Positions 4,933-5,282 of a stretch of DNA of 5,282 nucleotides are shown here, in pieces (the first letter of the stretch is position 1; each line of letters opens with the position of its first letter). This stretch comes from Oscillospiraceae bacterium (lineage in GTDB: Bacteria; Bacillota; Clostridia; Oscillospirales; Acutalibacteraceae): contig WRDE01000175.1 of the NCBI GenBank assembly GCA_009783605.1, forward strand, positions 1-5,282, given 5' to 3'. The translations under genes were made by a program, and so were the position numbers. The notes under the pieces are model-generated. The model did not search any database and had not been told where the DNA came from. It worked only from the letters and a program-made list of their open reading frames with translations.

Positions 4933-5282
4933 TATGCCCACCTCTCGAACAATTCCAGGGCGATTTCATTATGAACGCTGAACATGGCGGATTCCCCGGA
5001 TCGTATATAATCCGCCGTCTTGCCGTTCTGGGTGACGGTGATCTTGGAACCCGCCGGGATAACAATGTCCTTTGAGATAATCAGTTTTACGCCTTGATTG
5101 ACCGCCGCCGCGCTGCTTTTGGGAGATGCCGCGCTCACCGCGCCGGCACTGCTACCATGTGACAACCGGCACGGCTCGTTTTTAAGCGTTGCAACCTCGA
5201 TCTGATCCGTTTGCCCGTTGGCGGGATTGGTTACGGCTTCGCGCACATAAACGGTACAGCGACCATCCCAGAGGCTTTTAAC
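4932..5282 (-). CDS. Head-tail connector protein, XkdH-like (5' end outside window)
   Basis: The frame is open to the window edge. Residues before the first internal GTG (KSLWDGRCTVYVREAVTNP) clearly belong to the protein, so the true start lies a few codons outside. At least 116 residues are present. The pattern of an aromatic 'LWDGRCTVYVRE' N-terminus, EPCRLSH in the middle, then KLIISKDIVIPAGSKITVTQ, and LELFERWA at the end fits the small XkdH/YqbH (DUF3599-like) connector proteins, and its position before the gp10-like gene agrees. An alanine/serine-rich stretch in the middle (SSAGAVSAASPKSSAAAV) is family-typical linker. Confidence 0.75.
   Translation of the reverse strand, partial: VKSLWDGRCTVYVREAVTNPANGQTDQIEVATLKNEPCRLSHGSSAGAVSAASPKSSAAAVNQGVKLIISKDIVIPAGSKITVTQNGKTADYIRSGESAMFSVHNEIALELFERWA

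Noticed and set aside
1..5282. tRNA genes, CRISPR arrays, insertion sequences, integrase or attachment sites
   Set aside because: Scanned for by eye; nothing with the required structure or motifs was seen.

Overview
The window is a piece of a Firmicutes-type, PBSX-like (xkd) contractile-tailed prophage or phage. All convincing protein genes lie on the minus strand, so the operon reads from high to low coordinates. The tail proteins have the look of clostridial prophage proteins. Their coding sequence is fairly GC-rich, while the segment below about 1450 is clearly more AT-rich. The host cannot be named more precisely than a clostridia-like anaerobe, and this is an inference from protein style only.

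Region 1 (5282 to 1443) is the head-tail connector and tail module in canonical xkd order: XkdH-like connector (5' end outside the window), HK97 gp10/XkdI-like protein, DUF6838-like tail terminator (XkdJ position), a 59-aa protein, tail sheath (XkdK), tail tube (XkdM) and tail assembly chaperone (XkdN). Genes are spaced 0-16 nt apart or overlap. The chaperone ends in A-AAA-AAC-TGA, a textbook -1 slippery heptamer. The -1 frame stays open for 56 more codons, to 1443, giving the long form of the chaperone.

Region 2 (1446 to 1031) is a self-contained insert-like gene starting at the chaperone's long-form stop codon. It has its own strong promoter (TTGACA-17-TAGAAT), a 107-aa zinc-ribbon protein with a C-terminal membrane anchor, and an intrinsic terminator. 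A perfect 13-bp inverted repeat joins the promoter's -35 end to the ribosome-binding region. Read-through mRNA from the tail operon should therefore fold over this start, while mRNA from the gene's own promoter should not.

Region 3 (1030 to 1) is a regulatory cassette: an AT-rich control region, a small Xre/Cro-type repressor with a near-consensus promoter and a TTG start, a 72-aa protein of unknown function, and a Bro-N antirepressor cut by the window edge. Between the repressor and the 72-aa gene, on the opposite strand, are a near-consensus extended -10 promoter and, about 70 nt downstream, an intrinsic terminator. Together they predict a small antisense RNA of about 72 nt. No protein gene overlaps this stretch. 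The motif CTGATA recurs at both the repressor promoter and the small-RNA promoter and may be a shared operator.

The tape-measure gene, which normally follows the chaperone, is not in the window. If the phage is intact it should lie beyond the low-coordinate edge. The most interesting part is the compact repressor / antisense RNA / small protein / antirepressor switch, together with the insulated membrane-protein gene, placed inside a late tail operon.
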